In this document: positions 16,423 through 25,256 of the stretch, in pieces
How the letters are laid out: each line of letters starts with the position of its first letter
Position numbering within the stretch: the first letter of the stretch is position 1
IMG/VR virus record: IMGVR_UViG_3300020162_002633
Coordinates: 1 to 30,014 of that record
Strand: one strand, 5' to 3'
From: a virus
Length of the DNA: 30,014 nucleotides
The notes under the pieces: model-generated
Told to the model about the DNA's origin: nothing
The model's input: the letters and a program-made list of their open reading frames with translations, nothing else
The model's database searches: none
Made by a program: the position numbers and the translations under genes

Positions 16423-17019
16423 TTAGTAGTTGTTTGGTTCTTCTACTTCTTTACCTTCGTTATTATAACTTCGTTGTGTTAACAATGATTTGATAGTTTC
16501 ATTATTACCCTCTAAACCTGCATTCTGGTTTAATCCTGCTAAAGTATCGATTAATTTATCTTCTAAGGCTACTTTTTGATTACCATAAGCATTAATTTGC
16601 TTGTGTAACTTCATTTTATCAGGAAAGTCTGCAGTTTTTTGTTTAATTATTAGGTCTGATATTGTTTTAATCAATTTCATATAATCATTCGTAACCCCAG
16701 TAATTTCAGAAGATTCACTATCATTTTGGTCATCCTCTTCATTCATTGAAATTTCAGCTTCTACTTCATCTTCCATATCTGAAGTTTCATCTTCATTAAG
16801 ATATTTTGAACCTAAGAAATGATCAAATGCCATTTCATAATCTGTTTTTGGTGTAGAAGGGATTTGGTTGATTGAACCAATTCCAACGATTCCTCCGATC
16901 ATTGATTCGTTTAAAGATGCTTTATCTTCATCTTCAATTTCTTTATTGATAACAGCTGCATATTCACTTTCAGTGATTACACCTGCTAGCATTTGAAAGC
17001 GTAATTTCTCGTTTGTCAT
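16423..17019 (-). CDS. Tagged acidic protein, candidate internal virion protein
   Basis: This 198-aa protein starts MTNEKLRFQMLAGVITESEY. Its first 20 residues match 15 of 20 in the 95-aa protein at 23274-23561, while the rest of the two proteins differ. The shared block holds ITE at residues 15-17, fitting the [LI]xE cleavage site known for T4 prohead protease gp21. The middle is strongly acidic (EDETSDMEDEVEAEISMNEEDD) and the C-terminal half is helical (LIKTISDLIIKQKTADF). The 14-bp promoter element lies 9 nt upstream. A packaged internal protein or scaffold-associated role is inferred from the tag. Confidence 0.65.
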   Translation of the reverse strand: MTNEKLRFQMLAGVITESEYAAVINKEIEDEDKASLNESMIGGIVGIGSINQIPSTPKTDYEMAFDHFLGSKYLNEDETSDMEDEVEAEISMNEEDDQNDSESSEITGVTNDYMKLIKTISDLIIKQKTADFPDKMKLHKQINAYGNQKVALEDKLIDTLAGLNQNAGLEGNNETIKSLLTQRSYNNEGKEVEEPNNY

Positions 17020-17028
17020 TTTAAGTAT

Positions 17029-17042
17029 TTTATTATAAATAT
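17029..17042 (-). promoter_or_regulatory. 14-bp promoter-like element (late promoter candidate)
   Basis: The minus strand reads ATATTTATAATAAA, ending 9 nt before the ATG of the 198-aa tagged gene. It overlaps the stop codon of the MazG-like gene. It is one of six near-identical copies in the window. Confidence 0.65.
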
Positions 17043-17302
17043 TATAAACCTTTTGTTTCTACGGTTTTTTTCAATTTTTCCAAATACAATATAGCATCCA
17101 TATGCTCTTGTTTGGCATGTTCAATCCATTCCAAAATAGATAAATCTTCACGATCTAGATCTGTATTGTATTTTGCTTTTCCAAAAGCTGCTCTTTCAAC
17201 AAATTGGTCTATAATAGAGTCTACAATAGAGTCTGTTTTTTTAATTGTTCTGGAGTTAAGGGATTCAAATTTATGTCTTCCCACGTCTGCGTTTCTTGTC
17301 AT
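17042..17302 (-). CDS. Small MazG-like protein
   Basis: The 86-aa protein holds RAAFGKAKYNTDLDREDLS and EWIEHAKQEHMDAILYLEKL. This pattern is common in phage all-alpha NTP pyrophosphohydrolase-like proteins (usual form: KYGTxLDRxDLxxxxWLxHAxEExMDAxxYL). The E/H/E/D residues would bind metal and phosphate. It is half the size of a full MazG domain, so activity may need a dimer or may be lost. It overlaps the gp62-like gene by 4 nt, suggesting a link to nucleotide supply at the fork. Confidence 0.65.
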   Translation of the reverse strand: MTRNADVGRHKFESLNSRTIKKTDSIVDSIIDQFVERAAFGKAKYNTDLDREDLSILEWIEHAKQEHMDAILYLEKLKKTVETKGL

Positions 17303-17730
17303 TTTTTTAATAGCTTTTCTGTTTCTTTCTCATCAACACCCATTTTCCAAAGAATATCTCGTAAACCGTATACTCTTAGGATGTCAATATATTCTTCGGC
17401 TTCACCTAAACCGCATTCAAAATATTTCGCTACGTACTCTACCAACGTTGCAGGTTGTTTTTTGTTTCTTGATTTGATATACTTCAAGAATACTTTTGTT
17501 TTCGGAATCATCTCTCTATAAATTTGATATGTTTGTTGTTTGTTATCGTAAGGTAGAGTTTGAACATAATTTGCCAATTCAACATAAGCTATATTCATAG
17601 ATACATATCGATGTATCATGTAAGAGTTCCATTTGTCCCACGAATCTTCCGAAATATTTTCGATGGGTGTTTTATAGAGGGTGATTTCATTTAACCACCC
17701 CCATATATCTTTTATCTGTTTCTTAGACAT
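17299..17730 (-). CDS. 62: Clamp loader small subunit (T4 gp62-like)
   Basis: T4 gp62 joins four gp44 subunits to load the gp45 clamp. This 143-aa protein has the features of phage gp62 relatives: an N-terminal WGWLNEITLYK, a YMIHRYVSMN...ELANYV helix, and a basic KTKVFLKYIKSRNKK stretch. A C-terminal domain (VEYVAKYFECGLGEAEEYIDIL) ends in acidic/basic helices. It is shorter than T4 gp62 (187 aa), as in many environmental T4-like phages. It lies three genes downstream of the gp44-like gene. Sequence divergence is high, so context matters. Confidence 0.75.
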   Translation of the reverse strand: MSKKQIKDIWGWLNEITLYKTPIENISEDSWDKWNSYMIHRYVSMNIAYVELANYVQTLPYDNKQQTYQIYREMIPKTKVFLKYIKSRNKKQPATLVEYVAKYFECGLGEAEEYIDILRVYGLRDILWKMGVDEKETEKLLKK

Positions 17731-17968
17731 CTAAAGTAATATCTTTATATTCTTCACGAATATCTAAAGGTAGAGAATCAGCTAAGATTTTTTTCGAATC
17801 CAAGTCATAGAATACTGGGATAGGGATTAATGAGTCTTCATCTGCTCCGATTAAGAATTTAGAAATTTTACGGATAATAACTGCTTGTCCGAATAATTTA
17901 CCCCCATCATGTCCTTCAATAGAGGTTGTGTTTTTGAAATCAATGTTCAATTGTGGTTGTTGTTGCAT
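17723..17968 (-). CDS. Unknown 81-aa protein in clamp-loader operon
   Basis: Starts MQQQPQLNIDFKNTTSIEG and has VIIRKISKFLIGADEDSLIPIPVFYDLDSKKIL, which looks like a small beta-rich soluble domain. It overlaps gp62 by 8 nt and follows a 67-aa membrane-like protein. I do not recognise the family. Its fixed place among replication genes suggests a helper role or a phage-specific accessory protein; this is context only. Confidence 0.6.
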   Translation of the reverse strand: MQQQPQLNIDFKNTTSIEGHDGGKLFGQAVIIRKISKFLIGADEDSLIPIPVFYDLDSKKILADSLPLDIREEYKDITLDV

Positions 17969-17977
17969 ATAACTTAT

Positions 17978-18181
17978 TTATTTGTTTGTTTTTTCGTTTT
18001 TATATTCTATAAAATCATGGATAAATCCTGCCGCCACTATTATGTTCATTCCGAACGACATTATTATCTCTTGTATATCAGCGTAAACTGATGTCATTAA
18101 ATGGATATGTCCTATTGTCCAGAAAGGTACGGCTAGGTTTTGAGATACCCACGAAAGACTGTATTTTAGGAAATGTTTCAT
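17978..18181 (-). CDS. Small hydrophobic protein, possibly membrane-associated
   Basis: The 67-aa protein has two hydrophobic stretches (about 17-34 and 42-56: FWTIGHIHLMTSVYA, FGMNIIVAAGFIHDFI) separated by an acidic turn, with a charged C-terminus (YKNEKTNK). Either two short membrane helices or amphipathic helices would fit. Its ATG overlaps the gp44-like stop by 4 nt. It interrupts the gp44-gp62 pair that is adjacent in T4. Confidence 0.6.
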   Translation of the reverse strand: MKHFLKYSLSWVSQNLAVPFWTIGHIHLMTSVYADIQEIIMSFGMNIIVAAGFIHDFIEYKNEKTNK

Positions 18182-19086
18182 ATTGCGTCAATAATTTTAG
18201 CAATTGCACTCATCACATTAATTTCTTTATCTATTCGGAAATTTGCTTGATACAAATGCTCGTTTAAAATAATTGCTACAGATCCTTCCTTACCAGGAGC
18301 ATATTTTGGACTGTATTCAAATAGTGAACGATATAGTTCCTCAAAATCCTTAACGTTTGAATCTGCTATAATTTGTCTAATGGTAAGCCATTTTTTATTA
18401 CCTGCTAACTCTTTCAATACATCTTTGATATAGCTATTTGATGTCAAAACTGTTTCATCAAGTACAACAGCATCATCCTTTACAGACATTTGTAAAACGT
18501 TTAACATTTTACGCATATCGGGATAGTATTTTAAAATCAATGACTTGATATCCTCTGGTGTGTAAGACAATTCTAATTGATCAGCTAATATCCAAGTTAA
18601 ATGGTTGTACACATCCATTTTTGTTGGTGGTACAATTTTAAGTACCTGGCAACGTGATTGGAGTGGGTCAATAATTCGCTCTACAAAATTACAAGTTAAG
18701 ATAAAACGTGTTGAGCGAGAGAATGTCTCGATTACGTTTCGTAAAGCTGCTTGTCCCTGAATGGTGATGAAATCGGCTTCATCTAGGATTACTACTTTGA
18801 TACCTTTCCAAGATGCAGCACTAGCGAATCCTTTTACCTTCTCTCGAATAGTATCGATTCCGTTTTCATCAGATGCGTTTATATAAAGATAATCACAATC
18901 TAGATTTTTAACGATAATCTTAGCTAGGGTTGTTTTACCTGTTCCGGCAGGACCGTAAAAGATAAAATTTTGAATATCACCTTGATCAAGGTATTTTTGG
19001 ATTGTTTCTTTGACGTTTTCATTACCTACATAGTATTGTAGTTCAGTAGGGCGAAAACGTTCTACATATAACGTATTTTCTTTCAT
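18178..19086 (-). CDS. 44: Clamp loader ATPase subunit (T4 gp44-like, RFC/AAA+)
   Basis: This AAA+ ATPase opens and loads the sliding clamp. From the ATG at 19086 it has 302 aa, close to T4 gp44 (319). It shows YVERFRPTELQYYVG at the start, Walker A GPAGTGKT (45-52), Walker B VVILDE (98-103), sensor-1 ILTCN, and the trans-acting SRC motif (144-146). All are typical of RFC small subunits. A TTG at 19101 would add five residues (MYNTV) but lies within the promoter-like TATAAT; the ATG starts just before the conserved region. Confidence 0.93.
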   Translation of the reverse strand: MKENTLYVERFRPTELQYYVGNENVKETIQKYLDQGDIQNFIFYGPAGTGKTTLAKIIVKNLDCDYLYINASDENGIDTIREKVKGFASAASWKGIKVVILDEADFITIQGQAALRNVIETFSRSTRFILTCNFVERIIDPLQSRCQVLKIVPPTKMDVYNHLTWILADQLELSYTPEDIKSLILKYYPDMRKMLNVLQMSVKDDAVVLDETVLTSNSYIKDVLKELAGNKKWLTIRQIIADSNVKDFEELYRSLFEYSPKYAPGKEGSVAIILNEHLYQANFRIDKEINVMSAIAKIIDAI

Positions 19087-19088
19087 AA

Positions 19089-19102
19089 CCGTATTATACA
19101 AA
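19089..19102 (-). promoter_or_regulatory. Degenerate copy of promoter element before gp44
   Basis: The minus strand reads TTTGTATAATACGG, sharing TGTATAATA with the repeated element. It lies only 2 nt from the gp44 ATG and runs into the U-tract of the upstream terminator. A transcript from here would have almost no leader, so function is uncertain. Confidence 0.4.
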
Positions 19103-19125
19103 AAAAGCTTGCACTAGGCAAGCTC
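19100..19125 (-). terminator. Rho-independent terminator after 319/178-aa cassette
   Basis: AGCTTGC-CTAGT-GCAAGCT followed by a run of Ts on the minus strand: a perfect 7-bp stem with a 5-nt loop. It starts 12 nt after the stop of the 178-aa gene. Its stem sequence resembles the terminators at 23225 and 24953. Confidence 0.85.
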
Positions 19126-19136
19126 TTTTAATTATT

Positions 19137-19673
19137 TTATCTATCTACATCTGGGAATGCAGGGCGGGAAAAATTGGTACTGTCTTCATGGGATAAATAC
19201 TCAACATCTGTAATTTTAGAAGCTAATTTTTCCATTTGATCTATTTTATTGAAAAAACCAGGTATAAAATCTTTGTCCTCTATTTTAAATAATCCTTCTC
19301 CAAAGTCAATAGTTCCTTCTTCAAAATCAATCATTTTACCATATTGATGTTTTTTACTTTTTAACAAACCAAATAATTTCTTTTCGAATTTTGGTGTTGG
19401 TTCAAAAAATATATGATATTGGTATCGGTCATGTTTAGGAATTCTATTATATGCAGTTAAATCCCAAGTTGTTATTGATACACAGAATCTACCTAAAGGA
19501 AATTCTTTATACCATATATCGTCATGTCCACCATTGAAATATTCTTCATCGATCATTTTAAATCCACGTTTTTTAAATTCCTCTTTGTACATATCAATGT
19601 TACTTTGATAAGTTTCACTTAGAATTTTTTGGATTTCCTCTTTAATGAGTTGTTTAAGTTGAGAGTGTTTCAT
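19137..19673 (-). CDS. Unknown 178-aa protein with N-terminal capsid-targeting-like tag
   Basis: The N-terminus MKHSQLKQLIKEEIQKILSE is an amphipathic helix with IKE (10-12) and LSE (18-20) followed by T. This fits the [LI]xE cleavage sites of T4 capsid-targeting sequences. After the tag comes a mixed alpha/beta protein with FYNGGHDD-like aromatic segments, YQYHIFFEPTPKFEKKL and an EGTIDFGEGLF turn. No enzyme family is recognised. Its ATG shares one base with the stop of the 319-aa gene, and a terminator closes the unit. Virion packaging is inference. Confidence 0.65.
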   Translation of the reverse strand: MKHSQLKQLIKEEIQKILSETYQSNIDMYKEEFKKRGFKMIDEEYFNGGHDDIWYKEFPLGRFCVSITTWDLTAYNRIPKHDRYQYHIFFEPTPKFEKKLFGLLKSKKHQYGKMIDFEEGTIDFGEGLFKIEDKDFIPGFFNKIDQMEKLASKITDVEYLSHEDSTNFSRPAFPDVDR

Positions 19674-20632
19674 TATAATCCTGCTAGTTTTTGCATTCTG
19701 TATAGATCGAAATCAAAATCCATTTCTTCTTTCAATGTAGCTTTTTTCACTAAAAGTTTTTGTCTTTGGTCTTTTGAAATACCTGTTACAACCAATTTGT
19801 ATTGTCTTCCTCCTTCTGTTTCAATAGCTTCAGTTTCGTATTTTGCTGTAGGTACATCTCCAATTTCTTTTTGGAATGTTTTACGAATTTTGTCTATTTT
19901 ATCCATACTATCTGCAGTTACAGATAATGGTGGAACAGCTTCAGCTTTTGGTTTTTCCTTTGTTTTTGGTGCCTCACCTCCATCTTGTTCAATGTCTACT
20001 AAAGTATATTCTACTTTTGCATTGTCCATAATTGTTTTCAATACTTTAGACAAATATGGTTTTGTTTTGTATGGATTTTCTAGTGTTGAAGGGAAAACGA
20101 TTTTTCCATCTTTTACTACATAGTGAACATCTTGTTCCAATTTACCAGCATATTTTTTCAAATTATCTGGTGTTTTCATTGGATAGTAATTTTTACCGTA
20201 TGTACCAACTAAACTTTTTGGAAGTGATTTACCTGGAAGTGTAAATAAATAGTCGTTTAAACTACCATCGTTTCCTTCAGCTTGCCATTTTTCATAGCCT
20301 GCTTCTGCTTCTTTTTCAGTTGCAGCCCATGCTTCAGGTACTCTATTTTTGATATCAATTATCTTAAATGCTTTTTCGTCTTCCGAACGAGAATCCCAAT
20401 CTTTCCAAGCAGCTCCTGCTTTTTGTGCAGGAATTGAAGGTCCGAATGCTTTTACAATTGCTTTAGGATCACGCATATTCTGTGCGTAAATACCGTAGTT
20501 AGCGGTATCATTCATAGCATCAAGTGCCGCGTTTAAATCCGTTGGTTGAACAGCAAGGTCATAATTAACCTTCATTTGTTTCATACCATCTTCATCACCT
20601 TCGATTTCGCGTAATATATCTGTTAATTTCAT
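19673..20632 (-). CDS. Unknown 319-aa protein with tags at both ends
   Basis: The N-terminus MKLTDILREIEGDEDG contains LRE (7-9), a possible prohead-protease site. The C-terminus ends RMQKLAGL, the same block that forms the N-terminal tag (RMQMLAGIITE) of the 95-aa protein. In between are a helical part rich in Ala and Lys, a beta-like domain (VHYVVKDGKIVFPSTLENP), a Lys/Glu/Pro linker (about 222-237) and a final domain with YKLVVTGISKDQRQKLLVKK. The promoter element is 9 nt upstream. No family recognised; likely the main product of this cassette. Confidence 0.65.
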   Translation of the reverse strand: MKLTDILREIEGDEDGMKQMKVNYDLAVQPTDLNAALDAMNDTANYGIYAQNMRDPKAIVKAFGPSIPAQKAGAAWKDWDSRSEDEKAFKIIDIKNRVPEAWAATEKEAEAGYEKWQAEGNDGSLNDYLFTLPGKSLPKSLVGTYGKNYYPMKTPDNLKKYAGKLEQDVHYVVKDGKIVFPSTLENPYKTKPYLSKVLKTIMDNAKVEYTLVDIEQDGGEAPKTKEKPKAEAVPPLSVTADSMDKIDKIRKTFQKEIGDVPTAKYETEAIETEGGRQYKLVVTGISKDQRQKLLVKKATLKEEMDFDFDLYRMQKLAGL

Positions 20633-20641
20633 TTAAAGTAC

Positions 20642-20655
20642 TTTATTATACATAT
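20642..20655 (-). promoter_or_regulatory. 14-bp promoter-like element
   Basis: The minus strand reads ATATGTATAATAAA, 9 nt before the 319-aa ATG and overlapping the final base of the preceding gene's stop. Identical to copies at 23570 and 24163. Confidence 0.7.
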
Positions 20656-20903
20656 TAGTAGTCTCCGTAGATGTTGTATCGCTTAGGTGGTTCAGGGGAT
20701 TTGTTTTCAGTTCGAATAACATATACCTTACTGTCTAAAGGAGCTAAACGGAACTCTGCTTTCTCTTGGTTTTTATCAAACCAAGCCTCTAAAACACTAG
20801 TAAGAGAAGAATATACTGTTTTTGATTCATCACCAACAAGCACCCAGTTATCACCAGGTGCTTGTCTATTAGCGATCAATTCATTGAATTCTACTTGTTC
20901 CAT
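20655..20903 (-). CDS. Unknown 82-aa protein after groEL
   Basis: A soluble protein with an acidic N-terminal half (FNELIANRQAPGDNWVLVGDES), then helical VLEAWFDKNQEKAEF and a beta-like KVYVIRTENKSPEPP. It ends in an aromatic tail YNIYGDY. It starts one base after the GroEL stop, so it is made with the chaperonin. It might be a chaperonin adaptor or simply share transcription. No family recognised. Confidence 0.6.
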   Translation of the reverse strand: MEQVEFNELIANRQAPGDNWVLVGDESKTVYSSLTSVLEAWFDKNQEKAEFRLAPLDSKVYVIRTENKSPEPPKRYNIYGDY

Positions 20904-20904
20904 A

Positions 20905-22836
<1,932 letters not shown>

Positions 22837-22840
<4 letters not shown>

Positions 22841-23193
22841 AACTCTACTTTGTTTAACATTGTTTCTAATCCGTCTTTAACGGTATTCCAAGTTGTAATA
22901 TATTCTTGAATCGAATCATATTCCGCTTGGTTTTCATAAAATTTTTCTTTGGCTACGCGGTTTAATGCGTTTTTGAATGAGGTATAAAAACCTAATGCTT
23001 TTTCGGTTTCTTTACCAGTTGATTTTTTACCTGCAAATCCTCTTTCAGATATGGATTTTGTCATTACGGTAAAGTTTGTGGCATCTTTTACAATATAAAA
23101 TGGCTCCATTAATGGATCCTTAATTGTACATAGATTAGATTGTGTATCATTCTCGTCTCTAGCGGGACGACCGCGTCTTTTGGTTTCTTCCAT
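22837..23193 (-). CDS. Unknown 118-aa protein with AT-hook-like start
   Basis: Residues 4-11 read TKRRGRPA, containing the R-G-R-P core of AT-hook minor-groove binders. The remainder (EPFYIVKDATNFTVM, then GFYTSFKNALNRVAKEKF and helical C-terminus) resembles a small phage protein family with no name I can give. It is the first gene of the chaperonin operon and lies 31 nt after a terminator. Upstream, GTTATAATTTAAATT could serve as a promoter. DNA binding is inferred from the motif only. Confidence 0.65.
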
Positions 23194-23224
23194 AACTAAA
23201 TTTAAATTATAACTGTAATATACG

Positions 23225-23253
23225 AAAAAGCCTGCGGGTAGGCAAGCTTTTTT
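23225..23253 (-). terminator. Rho-independent terminator after 95-aa tagged gene
   Basis: On the minus strand AAAAAGC-T-TGC pairs with GCA-G-GCTTTTT (one G-U) around CTACCC. It lies 20 nt past the stop of the 95-aa gene. It is closely similar to the terminator at 24953. Confidence 0.85.
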
Positions 23254-23273
23254 GTAGAAGATTTGTTGTTTTA

Positions 23274-23561
23274 TTAATTGGTTGATAATCCTCTTTTATC
23301 CATCTCAATTTTAACTAATTTTTGTTGGAAAGCAAGAGGTGTATTTGGGATTCCATTTTTGTCTTTTGACCAAGCGATTAAAGTATCATCTGGTAGTTCT
23401 TTAATTTTAGCTGCTAATTCTTTAGGAGTTAAATCTTCTCCAGCCCATCCTAATTTGCGAAGTAATTGGGTTATAAAAGAAGATTCTTCTAATTTTTCTT
23501 TATATTGACTTTCAGTAATGATACCAGCCAACATTTGCATACGTAATTGTTCTTGTGTCAT
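23274..23561 (-). CDS. Tagged small protein, candidate internal virion protein
   Basis: This 95-aa protein opens with MTQEQLRMQMLAGIITESQY, nearly the same block as in the 198-aa protein, with ITE (15-17) followed by S. That fits a cleavage site for a gp21-type prohead protease. Beyond the tag lies a small helical domain (FITQLLRKLGWAGEDLTPKELAAKI, DDTLIAWSKDKNG). The 14-bp element is 8 nt upstream and a terminator follows, so it forms a single-gene cassette. Function of the mature domain is unknown. Confidence 0.65.
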   Translation of the reverse strand: MTQEQLRMQMLAGIITESQYKEKLEESSFITQLLRKLGWAGEDLTPKELAAKIKELPDDTLIAWSKDKNGIPNTPLAFQQKLVKIEMDKRGLSTN

Positions 23562-23569
23562 TTATTTTA

Positions 23570-23583
23570 TTTATTATACATAT
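23570..23583 (-). promoter_or_regulatory. 14-bp promoter-like element
   Basis: ATATGTATAATAAA on the minus strand, 8 nt before the 95-aa tagged gene's ATG. It overlaps no coding sequence. Confidence 0.7.
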
Positions 23584-23584
23584 G

Positions 23585-24154
23585 TTAAACTCTATTGCCT
23601 TTGCTTCTATTTTCTGAAAAATGCATGGGTTGGGTATTGGTGTAGTGGAAGCTTCCTTCTTTACTTAATGGGTGAATATGGTCTATTTCCCAATATGTTC
23701 CATAATTTCCCCAATTCATGTTTTCGTCAAATTGTTTTTCTAAATGTAATCTAAATTCTTCAATAGAGCAACCTAATTCTTCAATAGTAGTATTTTTAAT
23801 TCTTCCTTTTAAAGCATTCGATAATCTACTTCTTAAATTTTCATGTAGTCTAAAGTTTATATCTTTTTGTTTTTTAACCTTTTTTAAATAACATTGTCTC
23901 TCTTTACTTTCAGGTTTAGATTTATATACTTTAGTATATTCTAATCTTTGTTCTTTATTGTTTTGGTAATACGTTTTAGCATACTCTTTTCTTGAAGAAT
24001 CTTTTTGCTTTTTCTCTAAAATTTCTTCTCTATTTTCTTTATAGTATTGGGAATCCTTTTCCTTACGTTTTAGTTTGTTTTTTTCGTAATATTTTTTATC
24101 CCATTCTTTTTTTGCTTGTTTTTTATCTTCAGGGGTTAAATAAATCTTTTTCAT
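23585..24154 (-). CDS. HNH homing endonuclease
   Basis: The 189-aa protein begins with about 100 residues of Lys/Glu-rich coiled-coil-like sequence. The domain LGCSIEEFRLHLEKQFDENMNWGNYG follows, then the HNH core WEIDHIHPLS...YTNTQPMHFSENRSKGNRV. The catalytic DH, the central N and the late ENxxKG are present. This matches free-standing phage HNH homing endonucleases. It sits just downstream of the clamp gene, a usual kind of target for homing, and has its own 14-bp promoter element 8 nt upstream. Confidence 0.87.
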   Translation of the reverse strand: MKKIYLTPEDKKQAKKEWDKKYYEKNKLKRKEKDSQYYKENREEILEKKQKDSSRKEYAKTYYQNNKEQRLEYTKVYKSKPESKERQCYLKKVKKQKDINFRLHENLRSRLSNALKGRIKNTTIEELGCSIEEFRLHLEKQFDENMNWGNYGTYWEIDHIHPLSKEGSFHYTNTQPMHFSENRSKGNRV

Positions 24155-24162
24155 AAATATGT

Positions 24163-24176
24163 TTTATTATACATAT
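24163..24176 (-). promoter_or_regulatory. 14-bp promoter-like element
   Basis: ATATGTATAATAAA on the minus strand, 8 nt before the HNH endonuclease ATG. Third identical copy. Confidence 0.7.
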
Positions 24177-24203
24177 TGATCTTTCTTCCCTTCTACCAAT
24201 ATT

Positions 24204-24938
24204 TTAGAACGCAGATTCCTCCTTTCTCACCATATAATATTCGCATGTAGTGTCCTCTGATTTGAATTCAAGTTTCATTAGGCCTTGGTAACTCAAAAAT
24301 ATAAAACCTTCATCTAAATCTTTATTTGCTTGAAGTATGTTTTTGAATATATCTGAATTGAATGGGATTTCATATTTTTCTTGCTTGATTTTACCATACA
24401 TTTGGTAGGTAATCTTGTTGTTGTGGCCTTGCTCATCTCCGAATGTGAATACACACATATTATCATCGTTCAAGTCTTTGTCAACAGAAACTGTTAACAA
24501 ACCAACTCCTGCTAAAGCAGATTTTGCTTTAACTAAATTGTCGACATGTTCTTTCTCAAGTGCAAGTACAGCATCCCATTCAGGTTCACTTACAGCACCT
24601 ACTTTACCAATCAATAAAGGATCAGCTAAAGCATATGTTAAGTTAAAAGATGCATCTGCAAATTTCATTTTGGTATAGACCGATCTGCCTTTCTCTAACT
24701 CAAACATTAAGTCACCCTGTGTAATACCTAACAGGTTTAATAGTTTTTTGGTATCGAAAATGGCTAATTCACTATCCTCAATATCAATATTGTTGTGAGT
24801 GATCTTACCTATTACCTCCTTTGAAATTGACATAAAGTCAATTGTAAGGGTTTTGTTGTTGATTTTCCACTTAACGGACTCGTTTTCGCCCAAGTAGTAT
24901 TTGTTTATAACTGATTGTAGAACTAATTTATTTACCAT
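24204..24938 (-). CDS. 45: Sliding clamp (T4 gp45-like)
   Basis: This 244-aa protein (T4 gp45, 228 aa) has ELAIFDTKKLLNLLGI, equivalent to the gp45 strand-helix DVAIYDLNGFLGIL. It also has SFNLTYALADPLLI, where relatives have ADPS-like sequences, and ends EYYMVRKEESAF, similar to the gp45 end. Clamps form a trimeric ring that tethers polymerase and, in T4, activates late transcription. It lies between polymerase and clamp-loader genes. Its ATG follows a terminator-like hairpin by only 14 nt, which matters for regulation. Confidence 0.8.
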   Translation of the reverse strand: MVNKLVLQSVINKYYLGENESVKWKINNKTLTIDFMSISKEVIGKITHNNIDIEDSELAIFDTKKLLNLLGITQGDLMFELEKGRSVYTKMKFADASFNLTYALADPLLIGKVGAVSEPEWDAVLALEKEHVDNLVKAKSALAGVGLLTVSVDKDLNDDNMCVFTFGDEQGHNNKITYQMYGKIKQEKYEIPFNSDIFKNILQANKDLDEGFIFLSYQGLMKLEFKSEDTTCEYYMVRKEESAF

Positions 24939-24952
24939 GTTTTAAAGATAAG

Positions 24953-24979
24953 AAAAAGCCTGTCGGTAGACAAGCTTTT
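24953..24979 (-). terminator. Rho-independent terminator after 72-aa tagged gene
   Basis: AAAAGC-T-TGTC pairs with GACA-G-GCTTTT around TACC on the minus strand, then TTTTTC. It is 19 nt after the 72-aa stop and 14 nt before the clamp ATG. Confidence 0.85.
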
Positions 24980-24998
24980 CTAATTAGGGATTGTTGTT

Positions 24999-25217
24999 TT
25001 AGTTATTCCAAGCAGGGTTTTTACCTGAAAGTTCACAAACCATGTCAAATAATTCTTTGGCATAATCCGGGATTTCATCTTCATTCATTTTCATTTGAGA
25101 AAAATCGTTCCATCCTAATTTTTGAGCCAGTTCGTCGTGAAATGGATATTCATCCATCATGGCTCCTTCATTTAACTTATTTTCAGCTAAATATTGTTTT
25201 AAATCAAAGTTATCCAT
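24999..25217 (-). CDS. Small tagged protein, candidate internal virion protein
   Basis: The 72-aa protein starts MDNFDLKQYLAENKLNEG. The pattern hydrophobic-x-x-hydrophobic-LAE (10-12), with a second LNE (15-17), resembles T4 capsid-targeting sequences such as the FIAE type, including the [LI]xE cleavage motif. The rest is a small acidic helical domain (FHDELAQKLGWNDFSQM, YAKELFDMVCELSG). The promoter element (14 nt upstream) and terminator make it a one-gene cassette between the GIY-YIG gene and the clamp. Confidence 0.62.
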   Translation of the reverse strand: MDNFDLKQYLAENKLNEGAMMDEYPFHDELAQKLGWNDFSQMKMNEDEIPDYAKELFDMVCELSGKNPAWNN

Positions 25218-25231
25218 TTTGTTTTATTTTA

Positions 25232-25245
25232 TTTGTTATACATAT
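25232..25245 (-). promoter_or_regulatory. 14-bp promoter-like element, one-base variant
   Basis: ATATGTATAACAAA on the minus strand, 14 nt before the 72-aa ATG, with C in place of T at position 11. Confidence 0.6.
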
Positions 25246-25256
25246 TATAATACCAT

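Noticed and set aside
19087-19101. Upstream TTG start for the clamp loader adding MYNTV
   Set aside because: TTG lies in a promoter-like TATAAT and terminator U-tract; the ATG at 19086 starts right at the conserved N-terminus.
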